Below, one piece after another: positions 1 to 9,005 of a stretch of DNA of 64,000 nucleotides. The stretch is from Oscillospiraceae bacterium (GTDB lineage: Bacteria; Bacillota; Clostridia; Oscillospirales; Acutalibacteraceae): contig CAJTCS010000005.1 of assembly GCA_910574995.1 (NCBI GenBank), positions 62,001 through 126,000 of the forward strand. The letters are read 5' to 3'. The first letter of the stretch is position 1, and each line of letters opens with the position of its first letter. The notes below the pieces were generated by a model. The model made no database searches and was not told where the DNA came from. It saw only the letters and a list, made by a program, of their open reading frames with translations. The translations under genes and the position numbers were made by a program.

Positions 1-37
1 GCCCCTGGCAGGGGTTCCAGGGCAAGCCATACACGCC

Positions 38-1657
38 CTATAGGCTGGGGGATTCCGGGTCTACCCGGCACACCAGCACAAAAGGCCGGGGGCTTTCCAG
101 CATTTCCCGGGCCAAAGCGGCCGCCTGGGCGTTATTGCCCGCCAGGGCGGCGGGGATGCCATAGGCCTGGCACAGCATCACAAAATCCGGGTTGCCGCCC
201 ATATGGGTGGCGCTATGGCGGCCCCCATAGTGCAAGTTCTGCTGTTCCCGCACCATGCCCAGGCGGCGGTTGTCCATCACCACCATTTTCAAAGGGACGT
301 TACAGGCGCACACCGTTGCCAGCTCGCACAGGCTCATCTGGAAAGCCCCGTCCCCGCAAACCGATACCACCTGCCGGCGGGGCTTGGCCAATTTCGCCCC
401 CAGGGCGGCGGGCAGGGCATACCCCATGGTGCCTAAGCCCCCGCTGGTCAGGAACCGGCCTTCTTTCTGCGTAAAATGGCTGGCCGCCCAAATCTGGCTT
501 TGCCCGGGGTCGGCTGCTAAAATGGCGTCCTCTTCCATCATGGCGGAAAGGGCCCGGATGAACGAACGGGGCTCTACAAAATCCTCCCGGTCCAGGCCCC
601 GGGGCACGTGCGCCTGCTTATATCCCAACACCCGGCTGGCCCAGGCGCCGCACCCAGCGGCCTGGGCTTGCTCTGTAAGGCTGGCCAGCACCTGGCGGAC
701 ATCCCCTACAATGGGGATATCTACCCGCATGTTTTTGCCAATCTCCGCCGGGTCGATATCAATGTGGACAATCCGGGCCTGCTCCGCAATCTGATGGGGC
801 GCGGCAATGGCCCTGTCCCCCACCCGGGCCCCGCACAGCAGAACAAGGTCGGCCTCCACCATGGCCCGGTTGGCATAGGGGCGGCCAAATTTGCCGATCA
901 TCCCTAGATAGACAGGGCTGCCCATGGGCATAGCCCCCAGGCCCATCATGGTGGAAACCACCGGGATGCCGGTTTTCTGGGCAAAGGCAGACAGCTCCTC
1001 CCGTGCGCCGGCCAATACCACGCCCCCGCCGCAGCAAAGGACGGGGCGGCGGGCCTGGGCGATGGCTTGGGCCGCTTTTTTGATCTGCATGGGATGCCCG
1101 GCTGTATTGGGCTTATAGCCAGGTATCTCCGCTTTCTCAGGATAGGCGAAGCCCTCTGCCGCTTGCTCCTGCACGTCCTGTGGCACGTCGATGAGCACAG
1201 GGCCGGGCCTGCCGGTGGTGGCAATGTGGAAGGCCTCTTTGAAGATACGGGGCAGGTCTTTGGCGTTGGAAACCAGGTAGCTGTGCTTGGTAAAGGATTC
1301 GCATGCGCCGGTCACATCCGCCTCCTGGAATACGTCCCGGCCCAGCTGCTCCAAATGCACCTGCCCGGTAATGGCCACTATGGGTATAGAGTCCATATAG
1401 GCGGTGGCAATGCCGGTAATCAGGTTCGTGGCCCCCGGGCCAGAGGTGGCCACGCATACCCCCGGCCTGCCAGAGGCCCGGGCATAGCCGCTGGCCATAT
1501 GGGCGGCGTTCTGCTCTGAGCGCACCAGCACATGCCGCAAGGGCGAATCGTACAGGGCGTCGTAAAAAGGGCAGATGGCCGCGCCGGGATAGCCAAAAAG
1601 CATCTCCACGCCTTCGGCCTCCAGGCATTTCACCATGATCTGCGCGCCTGTATACAC
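38..1657 (-). CDS. ilvB: Acetolactate synthase large subunit (TPP enzyme)
   Basis: Condenses two pyruvates (or pyruvate and 2-oxobutyrate) to acetohydroxy acids, the first committed step to branched-chain amino acids. The 539-aa product has the full three-domain TPP-enzyme layout: an N-terminal PYR domain with the FGYPGAA loop and catalytic Glu48 in SEQNAAHMA, a central domain with a GARVGDR segment, and a C-terminal PP domain with the GDG...N metal/TPP motif near residues 435-463. I chose the GTG start at 1657 because AAGGAGG lies 7 nt upstream; the frame stays open further upstream but without a ribosome-binding site. It is last of the his-operon genes. No regulatory small subunit (IlvN/IlvH) is visible, though it could lie beyond the left edge. 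Catabolic AlsS is the alternative but is less likely in this setting. Confidence 0.9.
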   Translation of the reverse strand: MYTGAQIMVKCLEAEGVEMLFGYPGAAICPFYDALYDSPLRHVLVRSEQNAAHMASGYARASGRPGVCVATSGPGATNLITGIATAYMDSIPIVAITGQVHLEQLGRDVFQEADVTGACESFTKHSYLVSNAKDLPRIFKEAFHIATTGRPGPVLIDVPQDVQEQAAEGFAYPEKAEIPGYKPNTAGHPMQIKKAAQAIAQARRPVLCCGGGVVLAGAREELSAFAQKTGIPVVSTMMGLGAMPMGSPVYLGMIGKFGRPYANRAMVEADLVLLCGARVGDRAIAAPHQIAEQARIVHIDIDPAEIGKNMRVDIPIVGDVRQVLASLTEQAQAAGCGAWASRVLGYKQAHVPRGLDREDFVEPRSFIRALSAMMEEDAILAADPGQSQIWAASHFTQKEGRFLTSGGLGTMGYALPAALGAKLAKPRRQVVSVCGDGAFQMSLCELATVCACNVPLKMVVMDNRRLGMVREQQNLHYGGRHSATHMGGNPDFVMLCQAYGIPAALAGNNAQAAALAREMLESPRPFVLVCRVDPESPSL

Positions 1658-1730
1658 GCTGCCACCTCCTTTTTCGTTGAAAGCCCGCCCCCGCGAACGT
1701 CCCGTTTGGCCGCCGCGGCATGGTAAAGCG

Positions 1731-2222
1731 TCACACCGCCTTGCCCACCAGAAGGAACCGGTGGGCAAAACCATATCCCTTCTCTTGATAGTGCTGGTTT
1801 TGGTACTGGATGCGGAAGCCAGCCTTTTGGAACAAGGGGGCCTGGTTCTCCAGGTTGTAATGGGGAGGCAGGCTCTGGGCGCCGCTATCCCGCGCCCCCA
1901 GCTGCTCTGTCAGGCAGAAGCCGCCCGGCCGCAATACCCGGCGGACCTCCCCATATGGGCAAGGCCCATACCTATGCAGCACCAGGCCAAAGCTGCCGTC
2001 TGCAAAAGGCAGGGCGCCTTCCTGCCAGGGCGCCGCCTGGCCGCCCAATGATCCCAGCGCCCGCTGCCAGGTAGGAAGTGTTTCCGGCCCCAATGCCAAA
2101 CAAAGCAGCGGGAACGGATGGCCGGAAGACAGCAGCCATTCCGGGTCCCCCTGCCCTAGGTAGAGCGCCCGCACCCCTGGGCGAAGGAACGCCTTTGCCC
2201 GCTGGCGGAAATCCCAGGTCAT
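1731..2222 (-). CDS. Small SAM-dependent methyltransferase-like protein
   Basis: A 163-aa protein resembling a shortened class I methyltransferase. It has a Rossmann-like start (VRALYLGQGDPEWLL), an acidic stretch LPFADGSFGLVLHRYG resembling the post-motif region of the DUF/Methyltransf_11 group, and a late EVRRVLRPGGFCLTEQLG segment typical of that group. The glycine-rich motif I is degenerate (YLGQGDP), so SAM binding is unproven. The ATG overlaps the hisE stop (ATGA), so it is translationally coupled in the his-ilv operon. Its substrate is unknown. Confidence 0.7.
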   Translation of the reverse strand: MTWDFRQRAKAFLRPGVRALYLGQGDPEWLLSSGHPFPLLCLALGPETLPTWQRALGSLGGQAAPWQEGALPFADGSFGLVLHRYGPCPYGEVRRVLRPGGFCLTEQLGARDSGAQSLPPHYNLENQAPLFQKAGFRIQYQNQHYQEKGYGFAHRFLLVGKAV

Positions 2223-2542
2223 GTGTTTTTGTCCACCTGGTGGAAGGTTTTCAGGTTGCCTTGCTTTTCACTGCGCTTTGCCAACTCTGCCCGCACCTGG
2301 TCCAGGGTGATGCCCTGGCACGCCATCAGCACGGTAAGATGATACAGCAAGTCGCTGATCTCCCCTACCGTGTCCTGGTTGTCCCCGTTTTTGGCGGCGA
2401 TGACCACCTCGGTACACTCTTCGCCGCACTTTTTCAAGATCTTGTCCAGCCCCTGCTGGAACAGGTAGCAAGTGTAAGAGCCTTCGATACGGGCCTCTTT
2501 CCGGGCCAGCACCGTTTCATATAGTTCCTGTAGGGCGTCCAT
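2219..2542 (-). CDS. hisE: Phosphoribosyl-ATP pyrophosphatase
   Basis: Hydrolyses phosphoribosyl-ATP to phosphoribosyl-AMP, the second step of histidine synthesis. The 107-aa protein is an all-alpha MazG-like fold. It carries the HisE signature [13 protein letters not shown] followed by [14 protein letters not shown], whose acidic residues bind Mg2+. Its start lies 26 nt inside the end of the hisA-hisI fusion, and a GAGGAGG site precedes the ATG. The usual fusion partner of HisE is HisI; here HisI is fused to HisA and HisE stands alone. Confidence 0.93.
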   Translation of the reverse strand: MDALQELYETVLARKEARIEGSYTCYLFQQGLDKILKKCGEECTEVVIAAKNGDNQDTVGEISDLLYHLTVLMACQGITLDQVRAELAKRSEKQGNLKTFHQVDKNT

Positions 2543-3653
2543 TTGGAATTGCCTCCTCGTCGATAGGTTTTGGGGGCTGCCCGCAAGGGGTAAGCTGCTT
2601 GAAAAAGCAGCTGCGCTTCCCCGTGTGGCAGGCCGGGCCCGTCTGCTTCACCCGGATCAGCAGCGTGTCGTCGTCACAGTCAGCGTGGATGCTGAGGACC
2701 TGCTGGGTGTGGCCGGAAGTCTCCCCTTTGTTCCACAGGGCCTGGCGGCTGCGGCTGTAAAACCAGGTGTACCCGGTCTCCAGGGTCTTTATAAGGGATT
2801 CCCGGTTCATATAGGCCAGCATCAGCACCTCCCCTGTGCTGCCATCTTGCACAATGGCCGGGGTCAGCTCCCCTTTCCAGAAGTACCGCTCTGCCTCGTC
2901 CTCCAAAGCCCGGCGGGTCTTGGGAGGGACGGCGGGAAGCTGCTGGCAAGCGGTTATGGCCTCGGCCAGGTCCAAGGCGCCGGCGTACAGGGCTTTGCCC
3001 GCAATGGCCCCATACAGGCCCAGGGCGCGCAGTGCCAGGATATCCTGCAGGCTGCTTACACCGCCGCTGGCAATGATATTGCACCCCACCGCCCGGTTCA
3101 GCTTGTCCAGCATGTCCAGGTTGGGCCCGGCCAGGGTGCCGTCCTGCTGGATGTCGGTGCAGATGATGAACTCCACCCCCAGCTGCTCCATCTCTTTGGC
3201 CAGTTCTATATAATCTACCTGGCTGCGCTCCGTCCAGCCTTGGGCCGCGGCCTTGCCGCCCAAGGCGTCGATCCCTACGGCGACCTGCCCGCCGTAGCGG
3301 CCCACAGCCTCCTTAACAAAAGCGGGGTTTTGCAGGGCGGCCGAGCCCAGGATTACACGGCTGACCCCTTGCTCTAGATAGTGCTCGACCGTGGCCATGT
3401 CCCGTATGCCGCCGCCTACCTCCACATGGATGCCCACCTGCCGCGCCACCTGGCAGACAATCCCCGCGTTTTGGGGCATACCCGCCTTGGCCCCGTCCAA
3501 ATCTACCATGTGCATCCAGCGGGCGCCTTGCCCCTGGAAGCCGGCGGCCGTATCCAGCGGGCTGTCCGCCACCTTGTGGGCCGTGGCATAGTCGCCCCGC
3601 AGCAGCCGCACGCATTGCCCCTGGTGCAGGTCTATGGCTGGTAAAAGTATCAT
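2517..3653 (-). CDS. hisA: HisA-HisI fusion: ProFAR isomerase / phosphoribosyl-AMP cyclohydrolase
   Basis: A single 378-aa frame joins two histidine enzymes. Residues 1-242 are a complete HisA beta/alpha barrel (MILLPAIDL with Asp8, [10 protein letters not shown] with Asp129, and phosphate loops VEVGGGIRD and IIASGGVSS). After a short linker, residues about 256-352 are a complete HisI domain with VLMLAYMN, the [13 protein letters not shown] segment, the metal-binding [10 protein letters not shown] (325-327) and CHTGKRSC (Cys342, Cys349). HisI acts immediately before HisA in the pathway, so the fusion joins consecutive steps 3 and 4. A GGGAGGGG site lies 7 nt before the ATG, and hisB ends 33 nt upstream. 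No frameshift is needed to read through, and key residues of both domains are present, so both activities are expected. Confidence 0.93.
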   Translation of the reverse strand: MILLPAIDLHQGQCVRLLRGDYATAHKVADSPLDTAAGFQGQGARWMHMVDLDGAKAGMPQNAGIVCQVARQVGIHVEVGGGIRDMATVEHYLEQGVSRVILGSAALQNPAFVKEAVGRYGGQVAVGIDALGGKAAAQGWTERSQVDYIELAKEMEQLGVEFIICTDIQQDGTLAGPNLDMLDKLNRAVGCNIIASGGVSSLQDILALRALGLYGAIAGKALYAGALDLAEAITACQQLPAVPPKTRRALEDEAERYFWKGELTPAIVQDGSTGEVLMLAYMNRESLIKTLETGYTWFYSRSRQALWNKGETSGHTQQVLSIHADCDDDTLLIRVKQTGPACHTGKRSCFFKQLTPCGQPPKPIDEEAIPNGRPTGTI

Positions 3654-3686
3654 GCTGTCCCCTCCCAGTCTGAAATGTATACGCCG

Positions 3687-4265
3687 CTACAGCACGCCCT
3701 TAGAGGACAGCACCCCGCCCCCCGAAAGGGCGCAGGCGTCCCGCGTGGCATGGGCCCAGGCCTTGAACAGGGCTTCTATCATATGATGGGTATTCTTGCC
3801 ATAAGGGCAGCCCACATGGAGTGTCACGCCCCCATGTACGGCGAAAGCCCGGAAAAACTCCTCTGCCATGCAGGCGTCAAACCCACCGGCCCGGGCCTGG
3901 GGGAACTCCGCCTGGAACACCAGGAAAGGCCGGCCGCTGATGTCCAGGGCGCAAAACCCCAGGGCCTCGTCCATGGGGATATAGGCATGGCCATACCGGC
4001 AAATGCCCCCCTTATCCCCCAGGGCCTGGCTAAAAGCCTGCCCCAGCACGATACCTGTGTCCTCTACAGTGTGGTGGCAGTCCACCTCCAGGTCGCCCTT
4101 TGCGTCAATTTGCAAGCCAAAACCGCTGTGCACCCCAAAGGCCGTCAGCATATGGTCAAAAAAACCGATACCTGTGGAGACCTCTACCGGCCCCCCCTCC
4201 AGGCACAAATCCACACGGATATCCGTCTCCCTTGTCTTACGGCTGGCCGTTGCTTCCCGTCCCAT
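3687..4265 (-). CDS. hisB: Imidazoleglycerol-phosphate dehydratase
   Basis: Dehydrates imidazole-glycerol phosphate to imidazole-acetol phosphate. The 192-aa monofunctional form has the family's metal-binding motifs in order: FFDHML (35-40), DCHHTVED (62-69), MDEAL and NTHHMIEA near the C-terminus. It is the first gene of the operon; a consensus promoter lies about 40 nt upstream and AAGGAGG precedes the ATG. hisG, hisD, hisC, hisH and hisF are not in this window, so the pathway genes are dispersed. Confidence 0.95.
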   Translation of the reverse strand: MGREATASRKTRETDIRVDLCLEGGPVEVSTGIGFFDHMLTAFGVHSGFGLQIDAKGDLEVDCHHTVEDTGIVLGQAFSQALGDKGGICRYGHAYIPMDEALGFCALDISGRPFLVFQAEFPQARAGGFDACMAEEFFRAFAVHGGVTLHVGCPYGKNTHHMIEALFKAWAHATRDACALSGGGVLSSKGVL

Positions 4266-4303
4266 GTCCGCCCTCCTTGCGCTGCTGTGGAATGATCTTG
4301 TCT

Positions 4304-4332
4304 ATTATAGCAAATTCCGGCCATCCCGTCAA
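4304..4332 (-). promoter_or_regulatory. Promoter of the hisB operon
   Basis: On the minus strand TTGACG and a perfect TATAAT are separated by 17 nt. The predicted start is about 30 nt before hisB, leaving no room for a T-box or attenuator. Confidence 0.8.
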
Positions 4333-4349
4333 ATTTTTTGCAATGCCCA

Positions 4350-4378
4350 TTGCAGCCGTTGCCTGGCTGTGATAGAAT
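4350..4378 (+). promoter_or_regulatory. Candidate promoter for the EIIC-like gene
   Basis: TTGCAG, a 17-nt spacer and TAGAAT on the plus strand. It would give a leader of about 265 nt before the GTG at 4648. It lies back to back with the hisB promoter. Confidence 0.5.
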
Positions 4379-4489
4379 AAGGAAAACCAAGACGGCCTGG
4401 GCAAGGCGTACTGCCAGCGAGAACGGGAACGACCATCCAGCCGGAAGCCCTCCGGCGGCGATTCCCCTATCTACGGCGGACGCCCACCC

Positions 4490-4614
4490 CGGGCAACATA
4501 GCCAACATAGATGCCCGTTATTGTATACTTCAAAAATAAAGGCCGAAGGGACGCGGGAACGCCCCTTCGACAGCAAACGCCCAGCCTAAATGCCGGGCTG
4601 GGCACCTGGCGTTT
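4490..4614 (+). promoter_or_regulatory. Structured 5' leader of the EIIC-like gene
   Basis: Three consecutive potential hairpins fill the leader: CGGGCA/TGCCCG (4490-4517), CGAAGGG/CCCTTCG (4544-4569), and a third region with two competing pairings. In the third, GCCCAGCC (4579-4586) pairs with GGCTGGGC (4596-4603), or AAACGCC (4575-4581) pairs with GGCGTTT (4608-4614), just upstream of the ribosome-binding site. This is a switch-like layout. I could not match it to a known riboswitch class. Confidence 0.4.
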
Positions 4615-4647
4615 CCGCCCCCTCCGCCTGGAGAAGGGAAGATATTT

Positions 4648-5709
4648 GTGGAAAACAAAGAGAAAAAGATGGGCAGGCAGACACTAAAAGCGTACTGCCG
4701 CCTCTATTTCGTGGATGCCATGAGCGCCATGGCCCAGGGGTTGTTTGCCTCGTTGCTTATGGGTACCATCATTTCTACCATTGGCGCCCAATTCGGCGTA
4801 CCGGTCCTGGAGGAGACCGGGAATTTTGCCAAATCCATGGCCGGGCCTGCCATGGCAGTGGCCATCGGTTATGCCCTGCAGGCCCCGCCGTTGGTGCTCT
4901 TTTCCTTGACCGCCGTAGGCGCCGCCTCCAACAGCCTGGGCGGGGAAGGCGGGCCTTTGGCAGTGTTGCTCATCGCCATTGCGGCTGCCGAGCTGGGAAA
5001 GCTGGTCAGCAAAAAGACGCCGGTAGATATCCTGGTGACGCCTTCGGTTACCATCTTGTCCGGCGCGCTTTTGGCCTATTTGTGCGCCCCGGCCATTGGG
5101 TCAGCCGCTGCCAGTGTAGGCAGCTTAATCATGTGGGCCACAGACCTGCAGCCCTTTTTTATGGGCATTTTCGTTTCCGTCCTGGTGGGCATGGCCCTTA
5201 CCTTACCAATCAGCAGCGCAGCCATTTGCGCGGCTTTGGGCCTTACTGGCCTGGCAGGCGGCGCGGCAGTGGCTGGCTGTTGTGCACAGATGGTGGGCTT
5301 TGCCGCTATCAGCTTCCGGGAAAACCGCTGGGGTGGGCTGGTAGCCCAGGGCCTGGGTACGTCTATGCTTCAAGTGCCCAACATCGTAAAAAATCCCCGC
5401 ATTTGGCTGGCCCCCACGCTGGCTTCCGCCATTACCGGGCCGCTGGCTACTTGCCTGTTCCGGCTGGAAATGAACGGCGCGCCCATCTCCAGCGGCATGG
5501 GCACTTGTGGTTTGGTAGGGCAGATCGGCATTTATTCCGGCTGGGTCAACGATATTTCTACGGGGGTCAAAACAGGTATTACCCCTATGGATTGGACCGG
5601 ATTAGTGCTCCTTTGTTTTGTATTGCCAGCCCTGCTCTCCTTAGCCTTTAACCTTGCTTTCCGTAAGCTAGGCTGGGTAAAAGCCGGTGACATGGAGCTA
5701 AAACTGTAA
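4648..5709 (+). CDS. PTS EIIC_2 / PfoR-like membrane protein
   Basis: A 353-aa protein with about eight to ten hydrophobic segments, resembling the PTS_EIIC_2/PfoR family of membrane proteins (long small-residue helices, conserved LPISSAAICAALGLTGLAGGAA segment and GMGTCGLVGQIG). Family members look like the EIIC channel of sugar PTS systems, but many lack partner EIIA/EIIB domains and have no assigned substrate; none is encoded nearby. The start is GTG at 4648, preceded by GGAGAAGGG; ATG at 4669 is a possible alternative. It is monocistronic, bounded by its own promoter and a strong terminator. Confidence 0.75.
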   Translation: MENKEKKMGRQTLKAYCRLYFVDAMSAMAQGLFASLLMGTIISTIGAQFGVPVLEETGNFAKSMAGPAMAVAIGYALQAPPLVLFSLTAVGAASNSLGGEGGPLAVLLIAIAAAELGKLVSKKTPVDILVTPSVTILSGALLAYLCAPAIGSAAASVGSLIMWATDLQPFFMGIFVSVLVGMALTLPISSAAICAALGLTGLAGGAAVAGCCAQMVGFAAISFRENRWGGLVAQGLGTSMLQVPNIVKNPRIWLAPTLASAITGPLATCLFRLEMNGAPISSGMGTCGLVGQIGIYSGWVNDISTGVKTGITPMDWTGLVLLCFVLPALLSLAFNLAFRKLGWVKAGDMELKL

Positions 5710-5741
5710 ATTTCCCTTTAGGGCAAGACACATAACGGCAA

Positions 5742-5777
5742 GCGAAAGGCCCCGTCCATTTGGACGGGGCCTTTCGC
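5742..5777. terminator. Intrinsic terminator between convergent genes
   Basis: A perfect 16-bp stem (GCGAAAGGCCCCGTCC and its complement) with a 4-nt ATTT loop lies between the EIIC-like gene (plus) and the end of the opp operon (minus). The T-run is weak, but the stem is very stable. Confidence 0.75.
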
Positions 5778-5884
5778 GCCTTTGTGATATTATGAAAGGA
5801 ATCCTTGTACGCAAATATCAAGTATGCTGGGGATAGGCTTGCCTATATCTACACAAACCACCCAAAGCCAACCATGCGCGAGGA

Positions 5885-6700
5885 TCAAACGGTGGACAAA
5901 TCCCACTCGCCATAAATTTTCGGCACGTCGCTGATCAAACGCTTGGTATATGCCGCCTGGGGATGGATGATCACATCCTCCGCAGGGCCGGACTCCACAA
6001 ACTTACCATGCTCCATGATATAGACCGAATCGGATACATAATAGGCCAGGCCAATGTCATGGGTGATAAAAATGATAGTCATGTTGATTTCATCCCGCAG
6101 CTTCAGCAGCATATCCAAAATAGTCGCACGGGAACAAGCGTCTACCATGGAGGTAGGTTCGTCGGCGATTAGGATCTTTGGCTTCAACAGGAACACGCGG
6201 GCAATCATCAAACGCTGCATCTGGCCGCCAGAAAGCTCGAAAGGATACTTGTTGGTCAGCTCCGCATACTTCAAGTTCACAAAGGAGCATGCCTCTGTCA
6301 TCATATCGAACTTTTCTTTGTCAGACTTGTGTTTGCCGCCAGTCATATTGATACAGTCCAGCAACAGGTCATCAATCTTATTGAAAATATTGAAAGAAGA
6401 AAAGGGATCCTGGAATACAGCCTGTATATTTTTCCAATATTCCTTCTTTTTTCTGCCATTGGAAATATCCCGGGGCTGGCCATTGAAAAGAAGCGTACCC
6501 TCTGTGATACCGATCAGGCCCAGGATCATACGGGCAATGGTAGTCTTGCCAGAGCCGGACTCGCCCACGATGGAGATAACCTCGCCTTCATGGAAATCGA
6601 AGTTCACCTGCTTCACAGCCTCGGTGCGGGTCTTGCCATAGCCGAATACCTTGGTGATGTTCTCACCCTTCAGTACAGATTTTCCCAACTCTTTAGCCAT
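5885..6700 (-). CDS. oppF: Oligopeptide ABC transporter ATP-binding protein (OppF/DppF type)
   Basis: One of the two ATPases energising peptide uptake, at the cytoplasmic face. The 271 aa show Walker [11 protein letters not shown]-loop region, signature LSGGQMQR, Walker [13 protein letters not shown] and the switch His in FITHD. It is shorter than typical OppF (about 320 aa) because the Cys-rich oligo_HPY tail is missing. Its start overlaps the end of oppD by 8 nt. It is the last gene of the operon. Confidence 0.9.
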   Translation of the reverse strand: MAKELGKSVLKGENITKVFGYGKTRTEAVKQVNFDFHEGEVISIVGESGSGKTTIARMILGLIGITEGTLLFNGQPRDISNGRKKKEYWKNIQAVFQDPFSSFNIFNKIDDLLLDCINMTGGKHKSDKEKFDMMTEACSFVNLKYAELTNKYPFELSGGQMQRLMIARVFLLKPKILIADEPTSMVDACSRATILDMLLKLRDEINMTIIFITHDIGLAYYVSDSVYIMEHGKFVESGPAEDVIIHPQAAYTKRLISDVPKIYGEWDLSTV

Positions 6701-7703
6701 TTCTGCCGTACACCTCCTTCAAGTAGTCCACATCGTAGATGCAGCGGTACATCCGGCCGTCCTCAAAGTCTTTCTCTGGGACCTCATACACCTTGCACTC
6801 GGGTTTGGCATACTTGCACCGGGCCGCAAAACGACAGCCATCCGGCGGATGCTTCAAGTTGGGAGGCGTGCCAGGAATCGCTTCCAGCTGCACGTCGCGG
6901 GTACCCTCTTCTGGCACGATGATAGAACCCATCAGGCCTTTGGAATAGGGATGCACCGGGTCAAACACCATTTCTTTGGCCGTGCCTTTTTCTACAATTT
7001 GCCCAGCATACATGACCACAATGTCGTCGGTCACGTTATACAACAGGGGCAGTTCGTGGGTGATAAAAATCATAGACTTAATGAAGCCCTTTTCCATCAG
7101 CTCACGCATCATTTTGATAACCATCTTCTGGCTGGTAACGTCCAGGGCAGAAGACGGCTCGTCAGCGATCAATACTTTCGGGGACAAGATGGTAGAAATC
7201 GCGATAACGGTACGCTGCTTCATGCCGCCAGACAGTTCTACCGCATGCTTCTGCAGCACTTCGGGAGGCAGGCCCAGGATACGGAAACGCTCTACAGCCA
7301 TGTCATAAATGTCCTTTTTAGACATGCCCTTGTCATGTACGTGGATAACGTCCTCCACAAAGCGGATAATTTTCTGGGTAGGGTTCAAGGCGTTCATGGC
7401 GGCCTGGGGGATATAAGCAATCTCTGTACCCAGGATCTTCCGGCGCACATCGTCCGGCTTCATGCCAGAGATATTGTTGCCGTCAATAATAATGTCGCCG
7501 CTGATATAATGCAGTGGGGCAAAATAGTACCCCATCAAGCTAAGGGCCAAGGTAGACTTTCCGCAACCAGATTCACCGGCCACGCCTAAGGACTTCCCCT
7601 CCTCAATCTTCAGCGAAACGCCGTCTACAGCAAAAACATCTTCTTTGAAGCGCGTTACATATTTTGTTTTTAATTCTTTAACTTCCAGCATTACTTTTCC
7701 CAT
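6693..7703 (-). CDS. oppD: Oligopeptide ABC transporter ATP-binding protein (OppD/DppD type)
   Basis: Second ATPase of the peptide importer. The 336 aa carry Walker [10 protein letters not shown], signature LSGGMKQR, Walker [13 protein letters not shown] and switch FITHE. A C-terminal oligo_HPY extension ([19 protein letters not shown]) has spaced cysteines that in homologues can bind an Fe-S cluster or zinc. AAGGAGG precedes the ATG; oppC ends 12 nt upstream. Confidence 0.92.
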   Translation of the reverse strand: MGKVMLEVKELKTKYVTRFKEDVFAVDGVSLKIEEGKSLGVAGESGCGKSTLALSLMGYYFAPLHYISGDIIIDGNNISGMKPDDVRRKILGTEIAYIPQAAMNALNPTQKIIRFVEDVIHVHDKGMSKKDIYDMAVERFRILGLPPEVLQKHAVELSGGMKQRTVIAISTILSPKVLIADEPSSALDVTSQKMVIKMMRELMEKGFIKSMIFITHELPLLYNVTDDIVVMYAGQIVEKGTAKEMVFDPVHPYSKGLMGSIIVPEEGTRDVQLEAIPGTPPNLKHPPDGCRFAARCKYAKPECKVYEVPEKDFEDGRMYRCIYDVDYLKEVYGRNG

Positions 7704-7715
7704 GATGTTCCCTCC

Positions 7716-8963
7716 TTAGTCTTCACGCAGCTGCGGATTGAATATCTGGTCCAGGCCGGTATTCATCAGGTTCAGAGAGAACGAAATGATCGCCACAGAC
7801 AGGATAACGGGAATGAATGCCCACCATGCGCCGCTTAGGTGCGCCGTATACTGCTGAGCCCAGTTCATCATCATACCCAAAGTGGTAGTCGTGGTAGTGG
7901 AGGGCCCAAGGCCCAGCATGGACAGCTGCGCCTCTGCCAAAATGCCAGAGGAAACCTGCAGGATCAGCGCCATGACTACATAGGATGCGACATAGGGCAA
8001 AATGTCGTTCAGGATAATATGGGGCAGGCTGTGGCCAGAAAGCTTGGACAGATTCACGTGGTCGCGGTTACGAAGGGAAATAACCTGGGAGCGCACCGAA
8101 CGGGCTGTCCAGGGCCATGCGGTAACACCGATGATCATAGCAACCACAAAGGGGCCGCGGCCTGCTTGACCAACAGAGTTCGCAATCAAAATCAGGATAA
8201 CAAAGCTGGGGATGACCGTAAAGATATTGGTCAAGAAAGTAAGGATGTTATCCACCAGGCCACCCAGGAAACCAGCCAGCAGGCCGATAGTCAAGCCAAT
8301 AAGGGTAGCGATAAGGCCGGCCACCAAACCGATCTGCAAAGATACACGGATAGAATTGGTCAGCTTGGTCAACATATCCGCACCAAAGTTGTCCGCGCCT
8401 AAAGGCAGGGTGACCGTATTGGCCACGTCATTTACGCGCACATAGTCCCGGTCGGATATAATTAAGGACTCTTCCATCTCACCGTCGGAATTCTCCGTAT
8501 AGAGGGCAGTCTTTATGCCAGTCTTGGCCTTTGCCAGGCTCTTATCCAAACGGGAATAGGACTTCTTTTCAGAACTCAGAAGGCCTTCCTGCGGATTATC
8601 AGAAGAGTAATGCGCATCCCACAAATCCACAAGGGCTACCGTATCCTCAATATCAATGTCAGCTTCATTTACACCGCCAAACCGCACCAGCCAATTCTTC
8701 ATTTTTTCCCGGTTTTCGGGGCTCAGCGCAGCTTTCAAGTGGGCCTCGGAAGGGTCAATGTTAAATCCATTATATGTCGCCTGTACCGTGTCGGAAACAG
8801 AAACGTAAGTCCCAGGGGGATAGAAAATGCTGCCGACCATTTCCATAGGGTCAAATGGGGAGAAGATCGGATAGAATATTGCCAGCAGCAGCATGATCGA
8901 GAACAGCACAAAGCCCAAAACAAACTTGGATGAGCTAAATGCTTGTTTCAGTTGATGTTTCAT
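7716..8963 (-). CDS. oppC: Oligopeptide ABC transporter permease (OppC/DppC type) with large insert
   Basis: Inner-membrane permease of the peptide importer. The first membrane helix (about residues 12-32) and the C-terminal five-helix BPD_transp_1 core with its EAA-type loop (ITAWPWTARSVRSQVISLRNRDHV) are recognisable. At 415 aa it is about 110-120 aa longer than typical OppC. The extra length is a charged, soluble stretch between helix 1 and the core (about residues 45-190), probably outside the membrane. AAGGAGG precedes the ATG. oppB lies 42 nt upstream. Confidence 0.9.
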   Translation of the reverse strand: MKHQLKQAFSSSKFVLGFVLFSIMLLLAIFYPIFSPFDPMEMVGSIFYPPGTYVSVSDTVQATYNGFNIDPSEAHLKAALSPENREKMKNWLVRFGGVNEADIDIEDTVALVDLWDAHYSSDNPQEGLLSSEKKSYSRLDKSLAKAKTGIKTALYTENSDGEMEESLIISDRDYVRVNDVANTVTLPLGADNFGADMLTKLTNSIRVSLQIGLVAGLIATLIGLTIGLLAGFLGGLVDNILTFLTNIFTVIPSFVILILIANSVGQAGRGPFVVAMIIGVTAWPWTARSVRSQVISLRNRDHVNLSKLSGHSLPHIILNDILPYVASYVVMALILQVSSGILAEAQLSMLGLGPSTTTTTTLGMMMNWAQQYTAHLSGAWWAFIPVILSVAIISFSLNLMNTGLDQIFNPQLRED

Positions 8964-9005
8964 TAGGCTACCTCCTTGATGATATCCATATGCCGCTCAT
9001 ATCGC

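Noticed and set aside
4380-4450. TPP or ZTP riboswitch before the EIIC-like gene
   Set aside because: Isolated look-alikes (TGCCAGCGAGAACGGGAA, GCCTGGGCA) occur, but the partner motifs (CTGAGA for TPP; the 5' domain for ZTP) are missing.
4590-5651. A 353-aa plus-strand ORF parallel to the EIIC-like gene
   Set aside because: It is the +1 shadow of the real membrane protein, with His/Arg/Gly-rich, non-membrane composition.
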